This document shows positions 8,192 through 17,244 of a stretch of DNA of 64,000 nucleotides, one piece after another (the stretch's first letter is position 1; the number at the start of each line of letters is the position of its first letter). A program made the translations under genes and the position numbers. The notes under the pieces are model-generated. The model ran no database searches, was not told the DNA's origin, and worked only from the letters and a program-made list of their open reading frames with translations. The DNA is from Nannocystis punicea (lineage in GTDB: Bacteria > Myxococcota_A > Polyangia > Nannocystales > Nannocystaceae). The stretch is from positions 3,782,001 to 3,846,000 of the forward strand of contig NZ_CP114040.1 in NCBI RefSeq assembly GCF_026965555.1. Direction: 5' to 3'.

Positions 8192-9337
8192 GTGGACGAT
8201 CGCACGAACACCGCTCCCTTCGTCGTCATCGAGTTGGACGACGTTCTTCGAATTACGGCCTGGAACCGCCGCGCCGAGCGAGTGTTCGGGGTCGGTGCGA
8301 ACGAGGCGATCGGCGGCCTCGTCCGCGAGGTCTTGCCGCTGTCCGACGACCCCGATTCGTGGGGACGCGCCCTGGTGGAAGACAGCGAGGATCCCCGGAT
8401 TCGAATCATCGCTCGCCCCGATGGTGCGCTCCACTTCGAGGCGTGGTCGCAGCTGACCCGCGACCAGGAAGGGCGGGTCATCGGCGCCACTGTCTACGGC
8501 CACGACGTGACGGCCCGCGAGCGCGAGGTCCGTCGCCTCGGGATCGAGGCGCGAATGCTCGGGGTGATGCTCGACAACCTCGACCTCGCGGTGTGGGCGC
8601 TCGACAAGCAGTCCAACTTCGTGTTTCAGCGGGGCAAGGCGCTGCACACCTGCGGGCTGCAGCAGGGTCAAATGCTCGGCGCGAATTACTTCGAGCTCTA
8701 CGGCGACCTGCCGAACGCCGACGACATCCGGCGGGCGATCGCGGGCGAGGCCTCGCTGGGCCTGCCGAGCGAGGCGTACGACATCCACTGGCTCGGCTGG
8801 AGCTTGCCGACGCTCGACGACCCGGAGCTGGCGCTGATCTCGGTGTCGCTCGACGTCACCGATTCGAAGCGCACAGAGCTCGAGCTGCGGGCCAAGCTCG
8901 ACCTGATCGAGCGCCAGCAGGAGGTCATCCGCCAGCTGTCGACGCCGATCATCGAGGTGTGGGACGGCGTGATCACGCTGCCGATCGTCGGCCTCGTCGA
9001 CACCGTGCGCACCGCGGAGATCATGGACAACCTGCTGCAGGCGGTGACGCGCACGCGGGCCAAGTACGCGATCCTCGACCTCACCGGCGTCGAGGTGGTG
9101 GACACCGGCACCGCGAGCCACCTCATTCGCATGATCCAGGCGATCCGCCTGCTCGGCGCCGACGGCATCCTCACCGGCATTCACCCGACGATCGCCCAGA
9201 CGATCGTGTCGCTCGGCGTCGACCTGACGCGCGTGGCAGTGTTCGCCAAGCTGCGCGACGCCCTGATGTTCTGCCTCGGCAAGCTGCGCCAGCGCGCTCC
9301 GGAGCGCGTCAGTCCGGCCGTCGCGCCCGGAACCTGA
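8192..9337 (+). CDS. PAS-PAS-STAS regulator (RsbR-like)
   Basis: 381 residues from a GTG start, preceded by ctggag six bases upstream. Two PAS-like sensor domains (roughly residues 10-110 and 125-235; the first carries ITAWNRRAERVFG) are followed by a linker (QQEVIRQLSTPIIEVWDG) and a STAS domain (250-365). The STAS core LPIVGLVDTVRTAEIM, ILDLTGVEVVDTGTASHL and GILTGIHPTIAQTI matches RsbR/RsbS-type stressosome proteins, in which a Thr/Ser in the VDT region is phosphorylated by an anti-sigma kinase. No kinase partner lies next to it. A second, broken copy of this architecture is at 54745. The 3' end overlaps the convergent methyltransferase by 29 bp. Confidence 0.85.
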   Translation: MDDRTNTAPFVVIELDDVLRITAWNRRAERVFGVGANEAIGGLVREVLPLSDDPDSWGRALVEDSEDPRIRIIARPDGALHFEAWSQLTRDQEGRVIGATVYGHDVTAREREVRRLGIEARMLGVMLDNLDLAVWALDKQSNFVFQRGKALHTCGLQQGQMLGANYFELYGDLPNADDIRRAIAGEASLGLPSEAYDIHWLGWSLPTLDDPELALISVSLDVTDSKRTELELRAKLDLIERQQEVIRQLSTPIIEVWDGVITLPIVGLVDTVRTAEIMDNLLQAVTRTRAKYAILDLTGVEVVDTGTASHLIRMIQAIRLLGADGILTGIHPTIAQTIVSLGVDLTRVAVFAKLRDALMFCLGKLRQRAPERVSPAVAPGT

Positions 9338-9881
9338 ACGCGCGCCCGGGCTCGGCCTCGACGGCGATGTCGACGAAGCCGGCGGCGCCGAGGCGCCGCG
9401 GCAGGTCGGCGGGGTCGACGAGGACCATGGTGTCGAACACGTGCAGCAGGCGGAAGCCGAGGCTGGTCATGCTGTCGGCGCCGGCGAAGGTCCCGCCCGG
9501 CCGGAGCACGCGCCGCGCCTCGGCGAACAGGCGGTCCTGCAGCATCGCCGAGGGCACGTGGTGCAGCATGGTGAAGCAGGCGACTGCGCTGAAGCCGGCG
9601 TCGGCGAACGGCATCGCCGTGCCGTCACCGTGGACGACGCGCACGCGATCGCCGAGACGTCGCGTCAATCGCTCGGCCAGGGCGGGGTCGATCTCGAGGG
9701 CGGTGAGCGAGGGCGTGCGCCCCGCGAGCACGCGGGTGGTCGCGCCGTAGCCGGGGCCGATCTCGAGCGCGGCGTCGCCGAGGTCGACCCCGGACAGGGC
9801 CCAGGGCAAGAATTTGTGCTCGACTGCGGCGGCCCAGCGGTCCGAGGCGCACAGCCACTGATGGAGCCGATTCATCGGCAT
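9309..9881 (-). CDS. Class I SAM-dependent methyltransferase
   Basis: 190 residues. Motif I ALEIGPGYGATTRVL (residues ~38-52), the acidic ribose-binding residue in LTALEID, HGDGTAMPFADAGFSAVACF (motifs II-III) and VLRPGGTFAGAD identify the Methyltransf_11/25 class. The substrate is unknown. ATGs at 9881 and 9875 are both possible. It is divergent from the AraC gene at 9936 with only 54 bp between, so the regulator may control it; this is inference from position. Confidence 0.9.
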   Translation of the reverse strand: MPMNRLHQWLCASDRWAAAVEHKFLPWALSGVDLGDAALEIGPGYGATTRVLAGRTPSLTALEIDPALAERLTRRLGDRVRVVHGDGTAMPFADAGFSAVACFTMLHHVPSAMLQDRLFAEARRVLRPGGTFAGADSMTSLGFRLLHVFDTMVLVDPADLPRRLGAAGFVDIAVEAEPGRAFRFRARRPD

Positions 9882-9935
9882 GCGCGAACGCTAGGCCGAT
9901 CGGCGCCTGTCCGCCATGCGCTATGCTGACAATGA

Positions 9936-10703
9936 ATGTCGCAGACGAGACAAGCTTCGTACGGCCTGCCGGCGGGGGTCGGGGCCATCGCGGTCGGCAG
10001 CTTCGAGATGACGTCGGCGACGCGGTTCGACTGGCACCGGCACCCGATGCACCAGCTGGCGTGGGCGGCGAGCGGGGTGCTGGCGGTCAGCGTGGGCGCG
10101 TCGACGTGGGTGCTGCCGCCGCCGCGCGCGCTGTGGATCCCGGCGGGGATCGTGCACGCGGTCGAGGCGTCGCGGCCGGCGACGATGCGCAGCGTGTACG
10201 TGCGCAAGCGGGGCTGCGAGATCGGCTGGACCGAGCCCACGGTGGTCGCCGCCACCCCGCTGGTGCGCGAGCTGCTCGGCCTGCTCGCCGGCGCGGGCGC
10301 GAGCAAGCGCGCGCGCGGGCACGCCGAGCGCCTGCTGCTCGAGCTGCTGCAGCCGCTGGCGACCACGCCGGTGGCGCTCGACATGCCCGGCGACCCGCGG
10401 GCGCGGCGGGTCGCCGAGGCGCTGCTGGCCGACCCCGCCGACGCGCGCACTCTGGCCCAGCTCGGGCGGATCGCCGGCGCCAGCGGACGCACCCTGGCGC
10501 GGCTGTTCCTGGCGGAGACGGGCGCGCCCTTCGGGCAGTGGCGGACCCACCTGCGGATGCGCGCGGCGCTCGAGCACCTGGCCGCGGGCACGCCCGTGGC
10601 CGTGGTCGCCGAGCGGGTCGGCTACGCCGGCGCGAGCGCGTTCGTGGCCGCGTTCCGCCGCCAGCTCGGAGTGGCGCCGGGGGCCTACTTCGCGGGCTGC
10701 TGA
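9936..10703 (+). CDS. AraC-family transcription regulator with N-terminal cupin
   Basis: 255 residues. The N-terminal half has the cupin pattern DWHRHPMHQLAWAASG and IPAGIVHAVEA, typical of the compact AraC type that senses small molecules. The C-terminal ~100 residues form two helix-turn-helix units (TLAQLGRIAGASGRTLARLF and VAVVAERVGYAGASAFVAAF), ending in the conserved F-R-Q-G-P signature. The close divergent arrangement with the methyltransferase suggests a shared promoter region. Confidence 0.92.
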   Translation: MSQTRQASYGLPAGVGAIAVGSFEMTSATRFDWHRHPMHQLAWAASGVLAVSVGASTWVLPPPRALWIPAGIVHAVEASRPATMRSVYVRKRGCEIGWTEPTVVAATPLVRELLGLLAGAGASKRARGHAERLLLELLQPLATTPVALDMPGDPRARRVAEALLADPADARTLAQLGRIAGASGRTLARLFLAETGAPFGQWRTHLRMRAALEHLAAGTPVAVVAERVGYAGASAFVAAFRRQLGVAPGAYFAGC

Positions 10704-11114
10704 GCTCGCGGGGGGCCAAGCGGGTCCACGCTGGCGGGGCGGGGTTGCGGTCCGCGGCTTGGCTGACCCGAAGGACATGTCCTGCTCGGTCTGCCTGGAG
10801 AGCTCGAGCGCGAGCGGCATGCGCCGCGGAAGCCCGCGCTTCATGGTAAGATGGCCTCGAGGACATGTACATCGAATGCCTTGGGGCATTGTCATGATGT
10901 GTCCTTTCGGACATGCAGATTCCCGGGGCGCTCGGGGTCCGGAGCCGTCGCGCGTCGGGGTCTTTCGTTGCGGCTCACGGCCCCCCGCGGCGCTGGGATG
11001 TCCGCGCGGTGCTCCGGGGGCCACCGAGACGGATCCGCGCCGGCCTCTTGCGAGTGAGCGCCGCCACGAGCTCGACGTCGCAGGGGCGCGGCGAGGGCGA
11101 GGTACGATGCAGCG
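10704..11114. repeat. Intergenic cluster of GGACATGTCC-family palindromes
   Basis: No gene. A perfect ggacatgtcc lies at 10773-10782. An imperfect inverted repeat at 10861-10904 encloses a perfect aatgcc-ttgg-ggcatt hairpin, and a gtcc-tttc-ggac hairpin is at 10901-10912. Together they probably terminate the AraC transcript. The end of the region (tacgat at 11103-11108) could be a -10 box only a few bases before the next ATG. Confidence 0.65.
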
Positions 11115-12431
11115 ATGCGCGCCCTGTTCGTCGTCCCGCTCGTGCTCGTCGCCTGCAACTCCGGAGGCATGACCTCGGCGAGCGACGGCACCGGGACGAC
11201 CACGACCGAGACGGGCGCGGCGACCGAGGCGGGGCCGTCCACCGGCGCGACGATGTCGACCGGCGACGGCACGACCACGAGCGCGGCGACGAGCGAGACC
11301 GGGACTCCGACCGTCACCGGAGCGCCGACCGACACCGGGGCGCCGACCGACAGCGAGGGCCCGGAGAGCGGGATCCCGGTGGGTCACTGCGGCGCGCGGA
11401 CGGGCACGTACTTCGCCGCCGACAGCTGGATCTACCAGGACGTGTCGAACGCGCCGGTGCGCCCGGACTCCGACGCGATGACGGGGTGGCTCGAGGCGAA
11501 CGGCGGGTGGGGCAACGACGACACGTTCCAGATCGACACCAGCTTCGTGATCCTCGAGGCCGACGCGAACACGCCGCGGGTGACGCGGACGCCGAACGAC
11601 CCGGTGCCTTACGGCAGCGACTGCGACCCGGGGGTGCAGGTGCCGGTGCCCGACGGCGGGCGGATCGAGGGCCAGGCCGATTACGTGTGCCCGGGGCGGG
11701 TGGAGGGCGACTACGAGGGCGATTGCCACCTGGTCGCGGTCGACTTCGACGCCGGGTTCCTCTACGAGTCGTTCCGCGCGACCTACGTCGACGGCGAGTA
11801 TTATACGGAGTGCGACGTGGCGTGGGACCTGTCGCTCGACGTGTGGGGCCAGCCGCCGGCGCCGGGCTCGACGTTGCCGCCGGTCGAGGCGCGGCAGTGG
11901 GGCATCGGCCGCGACTGCACCGGCCCCGACGCGGCCGGCTTCCCGATCGCGCCGCTGCTGTTCACGATCGGCGACGTGATGTCGGGCAAGGTGCAGCACG
12001 CGATCCGCTTCGCCCTGCCGAACGACCGCATGCAGCGCGCGCCGACCGAGGGCGACGAGGGGCCGGTCTACGTGTGGCCGGCGACGCACGCCGGCGGGCC
12101 GCAGGCGTACGACCCGGCCGCGCCGATCTACGGCTCGCGCTGGCGCCTGCGCGCCGACTTCGACCCGGCCTCGCGCGGCCTCGACCCGGACAACCCGATC
12201 GTGCAGGCGGTCGTGTGGGGCCTGAAGCACCACGGGATGCTGCTCGCCGACGGCGGCAATATCACCCTGATGGCCGAGAACAGCGACGGCTGCGGGACCG
12301 CGTGGGAGGACCTGTGGGGCCGCCAGGGCTCGCGCGTGCTGAACGGCATCCAGCCGACCGACTTCGAGGTCATCGACGTCGGCGGCAGCGAGCACGGCTA
12401 CGACTGCGTGCGCAACCCGGCCCGCCAGTGA
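11115..12431 (+). CDS. Exported lipoprotein, unknown C-terminal domain
   Basis: 438 residues. The signal peptide MRALFVVPLVLVAC has its lipobox cysteine at residue 14. A Thr/Ser/Gly linker runs to about residue 90. The ~345-residue globular part contains GTYFAADSWIYQDVSNAP, HAIRFALPNDRMQRAP, YVWPATHAGGP and YGSRWRLRADFD near the C-terminus, then LKHHGMLLADGGNI. The HAIRF / PATHAGG / RWRLRADFD / GMLLADGGN pattern recurs in secreted actinobacterial and myxobacterial proteins, but I cannot name the family with confidence. It probably sits on the outer-membrane surface. A hairpin follows 30 bp after the stop. Confidence 0.8.
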   Translation: MRALFVVPLVLVACNSGGMTSASDGTGTTTTETGAATEAGPSTGATMSTGDGTTTSAATSETGTPTVTGAPTDTGAPTDSEGPESGIPVGHCGARTGTYFAADSWIYQDVSNAPVRPDSDAMTGWLEANGGWGNDDTFQIDTSFVILEADANTPRVTRTPNDPVPYGSDCDPGVQVPVPDGGRIEGQADYVCPGRVEGDYEGDCHLVAVDFDAGFLYESFRATYVDGEYYTECDVAWDLSLDVWGQPPAPGSTLPPVEARQWGIGRDCTGPDAAGFPIAPLLFTIGDVMSGKVQHAIRFALPNDRMQRAPTEGDEGPVYVWPATHAGGPQAYDPAAPIYGSRWRLRADFDPASRGLDPDNPIVQAVVWGLKHHGMLLADGGNITLMAENSDGCGTAWEDLWGRQGSRVLNGIQPTDFEVIDVGGSEHGYDCVRNPARQ

Positions 12432-12461
12432 GGCGAGGTCGCGGTTCCCGTCGGCGCTTCG

Positions 12462-12485
12462 GGGCATGTCCTTTTGGACATGTCT
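12462..12485. terminator. gggcatgtcc-tttt-ggacatgtct hairpin after lipoprotein gene
   Basis: A 10-bp stem (two G-U pairs) closes on a TTTT loop, 30 bp after the stop at 12431. It belongs to the GGACATGTCC family. It has no T-run on the plus strand, so it may be a repeat that stabilises or ends the transcript rather than a classic terminator. Confidence 0.5.
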
Positions 12486-12716
12486 CGGGCGGCGGCGGGC
12501 GGGCGAGCTGAGCCGGACGGCCGCGCGTCTGCTCGGCAGACTGCGAGTGGAGGCGCGGCGTACGCCGGCCCGCCGGGCTGCGATCGGGCGGTGCGTGCAT
12601 CGCCGCGACGCGGACGCGAAAGCGCGGGCCGATTTGCCTGTCCGCGTTTTCGCGCCACAGCTACCCCGGTCGCTCCCCGCGCCGGCGGAGAGGGCGACAA
12701 GGAAAGGATTTTCGTC

Positions 12717-13193
12717 ATGGCAAAGCCCCAGATCTACGACGTCTTGCACCGCGAACACGAGGAGGTCAGCGAGCTGTTCCACCAGCTCGAGGAGGCCAGG
12801 GGCGCGAAGGCGCTGGAGCTGTTCGCCCGGCTCAAGCAGAAGCTGATCCCGCACTCGCGCGCGGAGGAGGCGGTGGTCTATCCGCGGCTGCTCGAGGAGT
12901 CGCGCACGGCCGACAACACCCGCGAGGGCATCGAGGAGCACAAGCAGGTCGACAAGCTGCTCGCCGAGCTCGACGCGATGACCCCCGACGCCGAGGTTTG
13001 GCCGGCCAAGATCAAGGTGCTGGCCGACATGGTCGGTCACCACGTCGACGAGGAGGAGGGCGAGCTGTTCCCGCTGGCGCGCCAGGTCGTGAGCGACCGC
13101 GAGTCCGAGCAGCTGGCCGAGGAGTTCGCGCGCGAGCGCGACGCCTTCGTCGAGGACCTGCGGCGGGCCGACCAGCGCGACGCGGCCGAGTGA
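12717..13193 (+). CDS. Hemerythrin HHE-domain protein
   Basis: 158 residues from the ATG at 12717, preceded by an aaggaaagg ribosome-binding site. The upstream frame is open but has no such signal. Metal-ligand pattern of hemerythrin-like proteins: VLHREHEEVSELFHQL near the N-terminus, IPHSRAEEAVVYP in helix 2, EEHKQVDKLL in helix 3 and VGHHVDEEEGELFP in helix 4. Such four-helix di-iron proteins bind O2, NO or iron. It lies 58 bp before an iron-permease-like gene on the same strand, so a shared role in iron or oxygen stress is plausible. Confidence 0.9.
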   Translation: MAKPQIYDVLHREHEEVSELFHQLEEARGAKALELFARLKQKLIPHSRAEEAVVYPRLLEESRTADNTREGIEEHKQVDKLLAELDAMTPDAEVWPAKIKVLADMVGHHVDEEEGELFPLARQVVSDRESEQLAEEFARERDAFVEDLRRADQRDAAE

Positions 13194-13251
13194 GGCCCGC
13201 GGGAGCGGCGAGCCGATCGCGCAGGTCGGCGGCCGCCGCGGAGAGGCGAAG

Positions 13252-13740
13252 TTGCGCGCGGAAGAGCCGGATCCGTCGTCGTCGGGCGTGCGGGCGAGCT
13301 GGGGCGAACGGGCCGCCCAGCTCGCCACGCGCTTCGTCGTCAACTCGCGCGTGCACTGGCTCGCAGTGTGCGTGGTGGTGGCGTGGATCTCGACCGGCCC
13401 GCAGTTCGCCGACTGGCCGGTGGCCTTCGAGCTGATCGAGCAAGTGGTGGCCGCCCTGTCGTTCCTGATGCTGTTCCTGCTGCAGCGCTCGCAGAACAAG
13501 GACACCCTGGCGCTGCAGCTCAAGCTCGACGAGCTGATCGCCAGCGACCCGCGCGCGTCGAACCGGGTGCTGGTCGCCGAGGACATCACGGAGGAGGAGC
13601 TGGCGCGGATGCGGTGGCACTTCCGACTGCTCGACCGCCTGGCCCGCGAGGCCGGCGAGGGCCCGCTGTCCGAGGAGAACGCCCTGCGCCGCCACGAGGA
13701 GGAGCAGCGCGAGCTGTCGAACGAGAGGCGCGAGCCGTGA
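13252..13740 (+). CDS. Low-affinity iron permease-like small membrane protein
   Basis: 162 residues from a TTG start with a purine-rich gagaggcgaag just upstream. Two transmembrane segments (about residues 34-52 and 62-78) are followed by LLQRSQNKDTLALQLKLDELI, the signature of the bacterial low-affinity iron permease family (PF04120), and a charged cytosolic tail. It is shorter than the eukaryotic Fet4 transporter, so transport by this half-size family is not established. Probably co-transcribed with the hemerythrin gene. Confidence 0.8.
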   Translation: MRAEEPDPSSSGVRASWGERAAQLATRFVVNSRVHWLAVCVVVAWISTGPQFADWPVAFELIEQVVAALSFLMLFLLQRSQNKDTLALQLKLDELIASDPRASNRVLVAEDITEEELARMRWHFRLLDRLAREAGEGPLSEENALRRHEEEQRELSNERREP

Positions 13741-13774
13741 GCGGATCGACCCGGTCGCCTGTCTCCCGGGCAGC

Positions 13775-15277
13775 TCAGTCACCTGTCTCTTCGTGCAGCT
13801 CGCCCTGGTCGATGCGCCAGGTCACGCGGGTGCACGCACGGGCGAACGCGTCGTCGTGGCTGACCACCAGCAGCGCGCCCGGGAACTCGGCGAGGGCCGT
13901 CTCGAGGCGTTCGACGGCCGGCAGGTCGAGGTGGTTGGTCGGCTCGTCGAGGACGAGGCCCCACACGGGTCGACCGAGCCCGAACGCGAGCAGCAGCTTG
14001 CGCGCCTCGCCGGGGGAAGGCCGGCGTGAGCGCAGCAACGCCCCGGGATCGACGCCGAGGGCGGCGACCACCTGAAGCACCCGGCCGCGCTCGTCCGGCG
14101 CGAGCGAGCGCACGGCGTCGAGGTGGGCGACGGCTTCCTGTTCGGACATGTCCTGGGGGACATAGAGGACGCGGCTCGGCGGGCAGCGCAGGCGGGCCAG
14201 GAGGGCCCGGATCAGGGTGGTCTTGCCGGCCCCGTTGGGCCCGGCGAGGCGGACGTGGGCGTCGCGGGCCAGGGCCACCTGCACCGGGCCGAGCACCCGG
14301 CGGTCGCCGGCGCGCAGCTCGGGTACGTCGAGGGCGGCGAGGTAGGCCGACGGAGCCCGCTCGCCGGCGACGGCGATCGGCCCCCCGAGCTCGCCCTCGT
14401 AGGCGTGGTCGGCCAGGGCGGAGGCGCTGCGATCGACGGCGCGCCGCAGGACGCTGGCGCCGCGGCCGAGCGACTTCTCCGACCACTCGGCGAGGGTGGC
14501 GGCGCCGAGGGTGCGCGAGTCGCTGTCGTGCTTGCCCTTGCTGCGCACGCGCCGGCTGCGGTTCGCGGTCGCGCCGACGAGGGCGCGCCGCTGGTCGTCG
14601 AGGCGGCCCTCGAGCCGGCGGTGCTGGCTCTGGAGGGCCGCGTGGGTGGCGTTGTGCTCGGCGCGCTCGGCCTCCCAGGCCCGCCGGGCCCGGCTGTAGG
14701 GCAGCGCCCAGTCCTGCACGCCGCCGCCGGTGACCCGCAGGGTGCGCTCGGTGAGGCCGTCGAGCAGCGCGCGGTCGTGGCTGACGACCACGCCGAGGCC
14801 GCGGAAGCCCCGCAACGCGCCGATCAGCAGGCGCCGGCCGGCGTGATCGAGGTGGTTGGTCGGCTCGTCGAGCAGGAGCACGTCGGGGTCGTCGACCAGC
14901 GCCGCGCCGATCTGCCAGCGCTTGCGCTCCCCGGGCGAGAGGCTGTCCCAGCGCGCGAGGTCGGCCGGCTCGAGGCCGAGCTCGCCGTGCAGGCGCCGGG
15001 CGTCGCCGTCGTCGCGGGCGGCGAAGCGGGCGATCTCCGGCGTGCAGGCCTCCACGCTCTGGGGACATGTCCGCAGGGACAGATCGGGCGGATCGCGCCG
15101 GATCGACCCCTCGGTCGGCTTCAGCTCGCCCGTGAGGAGCCGCAGCAGGGTGGTCTTGCCCGCGCCGTTGGCCCCGACGAGGCCGGTCCAGCCGGGCACG
15201 AGGTGCAGCTCGACGCCGGAGAGCAGGGCGAGGTCGCCGAACGAGAACGCGAGGTCGCGACAGAAGATGGTGGCCAT
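13775..15277 (-). CDS. ABC-F family ATPase (tandem ATP-binding cassettes, no membrane part)
   Basis: 500 residues. Cassette 1 has Walker A GANGAGKT (K41), signature LSPGE (113-117) and Walker B VLLLDEPTNHLD (133-144). Cassette 2 has GPNGAGKT (K352), PSPGEARKLLLA and GLVLDEPTNHLD. The charged interdomain linker (about 200-290) is typical of ABC-F translation factors that bind the ribosomal E-site, some giving antibiotic resistance. I cannot say whether this copy is a resistance or housekeeping type. The gene contains two perfect GGACATGTCC palindromes (14144-14153 and 15063-15072), read in different frames (PQDMSEQE and RTCPQSVEA). Confidence 0.92.
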   Translation of the reverse strand: MATIFCRDLAFSFGDLALLSGVELHLVPGWTGLVGANGAGKTTLLRLLTGELKPTEGSIRRDPPDLSLRTCPQSVEACTPEIARFAARDDGDARRLHGELGLEPADLARWDSLSPGERKRWQIGAALVDDPDVLLLDEPTNHLDHAGRRLLIGALRGFRGLGVVVSHDRALLDGLTERTLRVTGGGVQDWALPYSRARRAWEAERAEHNATHAALQSQHRRLEGRLDDQRRALVGATANRSRRVRSKGKHDSDSRTLGAATLAEWSEKSLGRGASVLRRAVDRSASALADHAYEGELGGPIAVAGERAPSAYLAALDVPELRAGDRRVLGPVQVALARDAHVRLAGPNGAGKTTLIRALLARLRCPPSRVLYVPQDMSEQEAVAHLDAVRSLAPDERGRVLQVVAALGVDPGALLRSRRPSPGEARKLLLAFGLGRPVWGLVLDEPTNHLDLPAVERLETALAEFPGALLVVSHDDAFARACTRVTWRIDQGELHEETGD

Positions 15278-15694
15278 GAAGATGCTCCTGAATCTCGCCC
15301 GCGGCCAAATTGGCGGGTTGCGGGCGGCTGGGGGTCAGCGGGGATTCAGGCGTGCAGCTTCAAGGGCGGGCCAGCTCCGTGGGGGTTCGACGACCCGACC
15401 ATAGCCGCAGGACCGGGGGCGGCGCAAGTCGGCGCGCTCCGCGTGCCCGGCCGGCCGCGTCGCAGGCCGCGGGCGACGACCGCGGCTGCGATCGCGGAGG
15501 TCGTGGTTCGAGTGACTCCGCGTGCATGCGCTCGCGGGGATTCACCTGCACCGCCCATTCGCAGTCGCAGCGTCGACGCAGCGGGCTCGACTGCGTACAT
15601 CCCCGGGTCCGCCGCGAGCGAGGCGTCATGACTCGGCGCGTCTCGCCGGCTTTCGTGCCGTCGCGGGCGGCATCTGATAGGTTCCCGCGCCACC
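15278..15694. other. 417-bp divergent intergenic region
   Basis: It separates the ABC-F gene from the divergent lipoprotein at 15695 and should hold both promoters. A taggtt at 15678-15683 may be the -10 box of the lipoprotein gene. I found no convincing upstream open reading frame or attenuator for the ABC-F gene. Confidence 0.4.
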
Positions 15695-16315
15695 ATGACC
15701 AAGCATTCGCTTCTTTTTATCGCGCTGACGATCGCCGGCTGCGGCGACTCGAAGTCGGGCGCCACCGACACGGATACGGGCACGGACACGGGCACCGCCA
15801 CGGGCACGGAGACGGGAGCCCCCACGGGCACGGAGACCCAGACCGGCACGGAGACCGGCGCGGACACGGAGACGGGCACGGAGACGGGCACGGGCACGGA
15901 CACCGACACCGGGGCGCCCACCGGCACCGGCGGCGATCAGCCGGTCCAGCTCGATCCGTCGGGCTGCCTGTCGCAATGCGTGGAGGACGTCGATCCCGAG
16001 AATGCGACCGTCGAGACCGACTGCGAGGTCTGCGATTACGATCCCGTGCAACACGTCTGCGCCCAGATCGTCCCGTGCGAGGTCGTCATGGACGCGTGGA
16101 CGATCCCTGCCGGGCAGGAGGCGTGCTTCGCGGTCCTCGCCGACGATGGCACGAACACGCCGTCGTCGCTCGACAACATGAGCCAGGCTTGCATCGACGG
16201 CGGGAGCAACGCCGAGATCTCGGTGATCCGCGGCGGCGAGGCGCCGGCCGGGACGTTCGTGGCCGTCACCTGCACGTGGGCGAAGGACCCCGCGACGAAT
16301 TGCCCCAATCTGTGA
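15695..16315 (+). CDS. Small exported lipoprotein with Thr/Gly-rich stalk
   Basis: 206 residues. The signal peptide MTKHSLLFIALTIAGC has a clear lipobox. Residues ~20-82 are an almost pure T-G-T-E/D repeat, a likely extended surface stalk. The ~120-residue C-terminal domain has eight cysteines (CLSQCVEDVDP, CEVCDY, CAQIVPCEVV and others), suggesting a disulphide-stabilised fold. The family is not recognised. The ATG follows a -10-like taggtt by only ~11 bases. Confidence 0.8.
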   Translation: MTKHSLLFIALTIAGCGDSKSGATDTDTGTDTGTATGTETGAPTGTETQTGTETGADTETGTETGTGTDTDTGAPTGTGGDQPVQLDPSGCLSQCVEDVDPENATVETDCEVCDYDPVQHVCAQIVPCEVVMDAWTIPAGQEACFAVLADDGTNTPSSLDNMSQACIDGGSNAEISVIRGGEAPAGTFVAVTCTWAKDPATNCPNL

Positions 16316-16364
16316 CGCGCCGGTGAATCGACTGCCGCGATTCGTCGGACCACGCGGCGCGCCT

Positions 16365-16925
16365 TCACGAGGCGCGCCATTCGAACGTCTGCTCGCCGTA
16401 GTCGCTGCCGCAGAACGGCGGGTCGTCCTGCGCGATCAGACGGAAGCCGTGCTCCTCGTACAGGCGGCGCGCGGTGTCGAGGCCCGGCAAGGTCGTCAGG
16501 TACACGCGTGAATAGCCGCGCTCGCGGCAGAAGGCCATCGCCGCGGCGACCATGCGGCGGCCGAGGCCGAGGCCGCGGGTCGCCTCGTCGAGGATGAAGA
16601 AGCGCAGGCGCGCGGCCTCGCAGCCGCTCTCGGGGCGCGGCCCGTCGATCGTCAAGGCGCCGCACAGGACGCCGCCCTGCCGCGCAAACCACACGCGGTC
16701 GCGCTCGGGGTCGAAGCGGCGGAAGAACTCGCACTGCCCCTCGGCGATCATGACGTCGACGCGCCAGTCGGTGCCGTGGCTGGCGGTCATGCAGCGGCCG
16801 AACAGCCCGGCGATCGCGCCGACGAGCCCGGGCGGGTAATCGGCCATGGTGCGGATCTCCGTCAGCGTGACGCGATCGTCCGCGGGTTCCCTTTTTTTGA
16901 GAAAATCACTGGGGGCTTCCGGCAT
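16365..16925 (-). CDS. GNAT-family N-acetyltransferase
   Basis: 186 residues. The acetyl-CoA binding motif A is ARLRFFILDEATRGLGLGRR (residues ~107-126), followed by MAFCRERGYSRVYLTT and the C-terminal ARRLYEEHGFRLI that closes the GNAT fold. The start at 16925 is the longest; an internal ATG at 16848 would remove a basic leader, but the residues before it (VTLTEIRTM) look part of the fold. Convergent with the lipoprotein at 15695. The substrate is unknown. Confidence 0.9.
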   Translation of the reverse strand: MPEAPSDFLKKREPADDRVTLTEIRTMADYPPGLVGAIAGLFGRCMTASHGTDWRVDVMIAEGQCEFFRRFDPERDRVWFARQGGVLCGALTIDGPRPESGCEAARLRFFILDEATRGLGLGRRMVAAAMAFCRERGYSRVYLTTLPGLDTARRLYEEHGFRLIAQDDPPFCGSDYGEQTFEWRAS

Positions 16926-17244
16926 GGCCGACGATCGACCGCGGGGGGGCGCGGGTCAAGCCGAGGCGCGACGGGCAGGCGACTTGCGTGAGGTTGGCGC
17001 GGGGCTGGGCTGCAGGGCAGGAACGTGTCGACTGAAACAGAACTGGCTGTCGGCAATGACGGCGAGCACCTTCGCGGGCAAGGGTCGGAGCGCGTCGGTG
17101 CGGCTGAAGTCGCGCTGGTTGTCGGCGGTGACGGCGAGCGACGGCGGGGATGTCGGGTCGCGTCGTTCGGGTGTCCAGGGGCTTCGGGCGGACTCGCTCG
17201 CGCGTGGCGCTTGATCGGGCGGCACGGATGGGAAATCGTGGCGC
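16926..17244. repeat. Intergenic region with a duplicated ~40-bp block, 72 bp apart
   Basis: No gene is supported. A block ctgaa...ctggctgtcggcaatgacggcgagc starting at ~17032 recurs at ~17104 as ctgaa...ctggttgtcggcggtgacggcgagc. The offset of 72 keeps frame, and a 96-codon minus-strand reading frame spans both copies, but it has no start signal and looks fortuitous. Confidence 0.45.
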
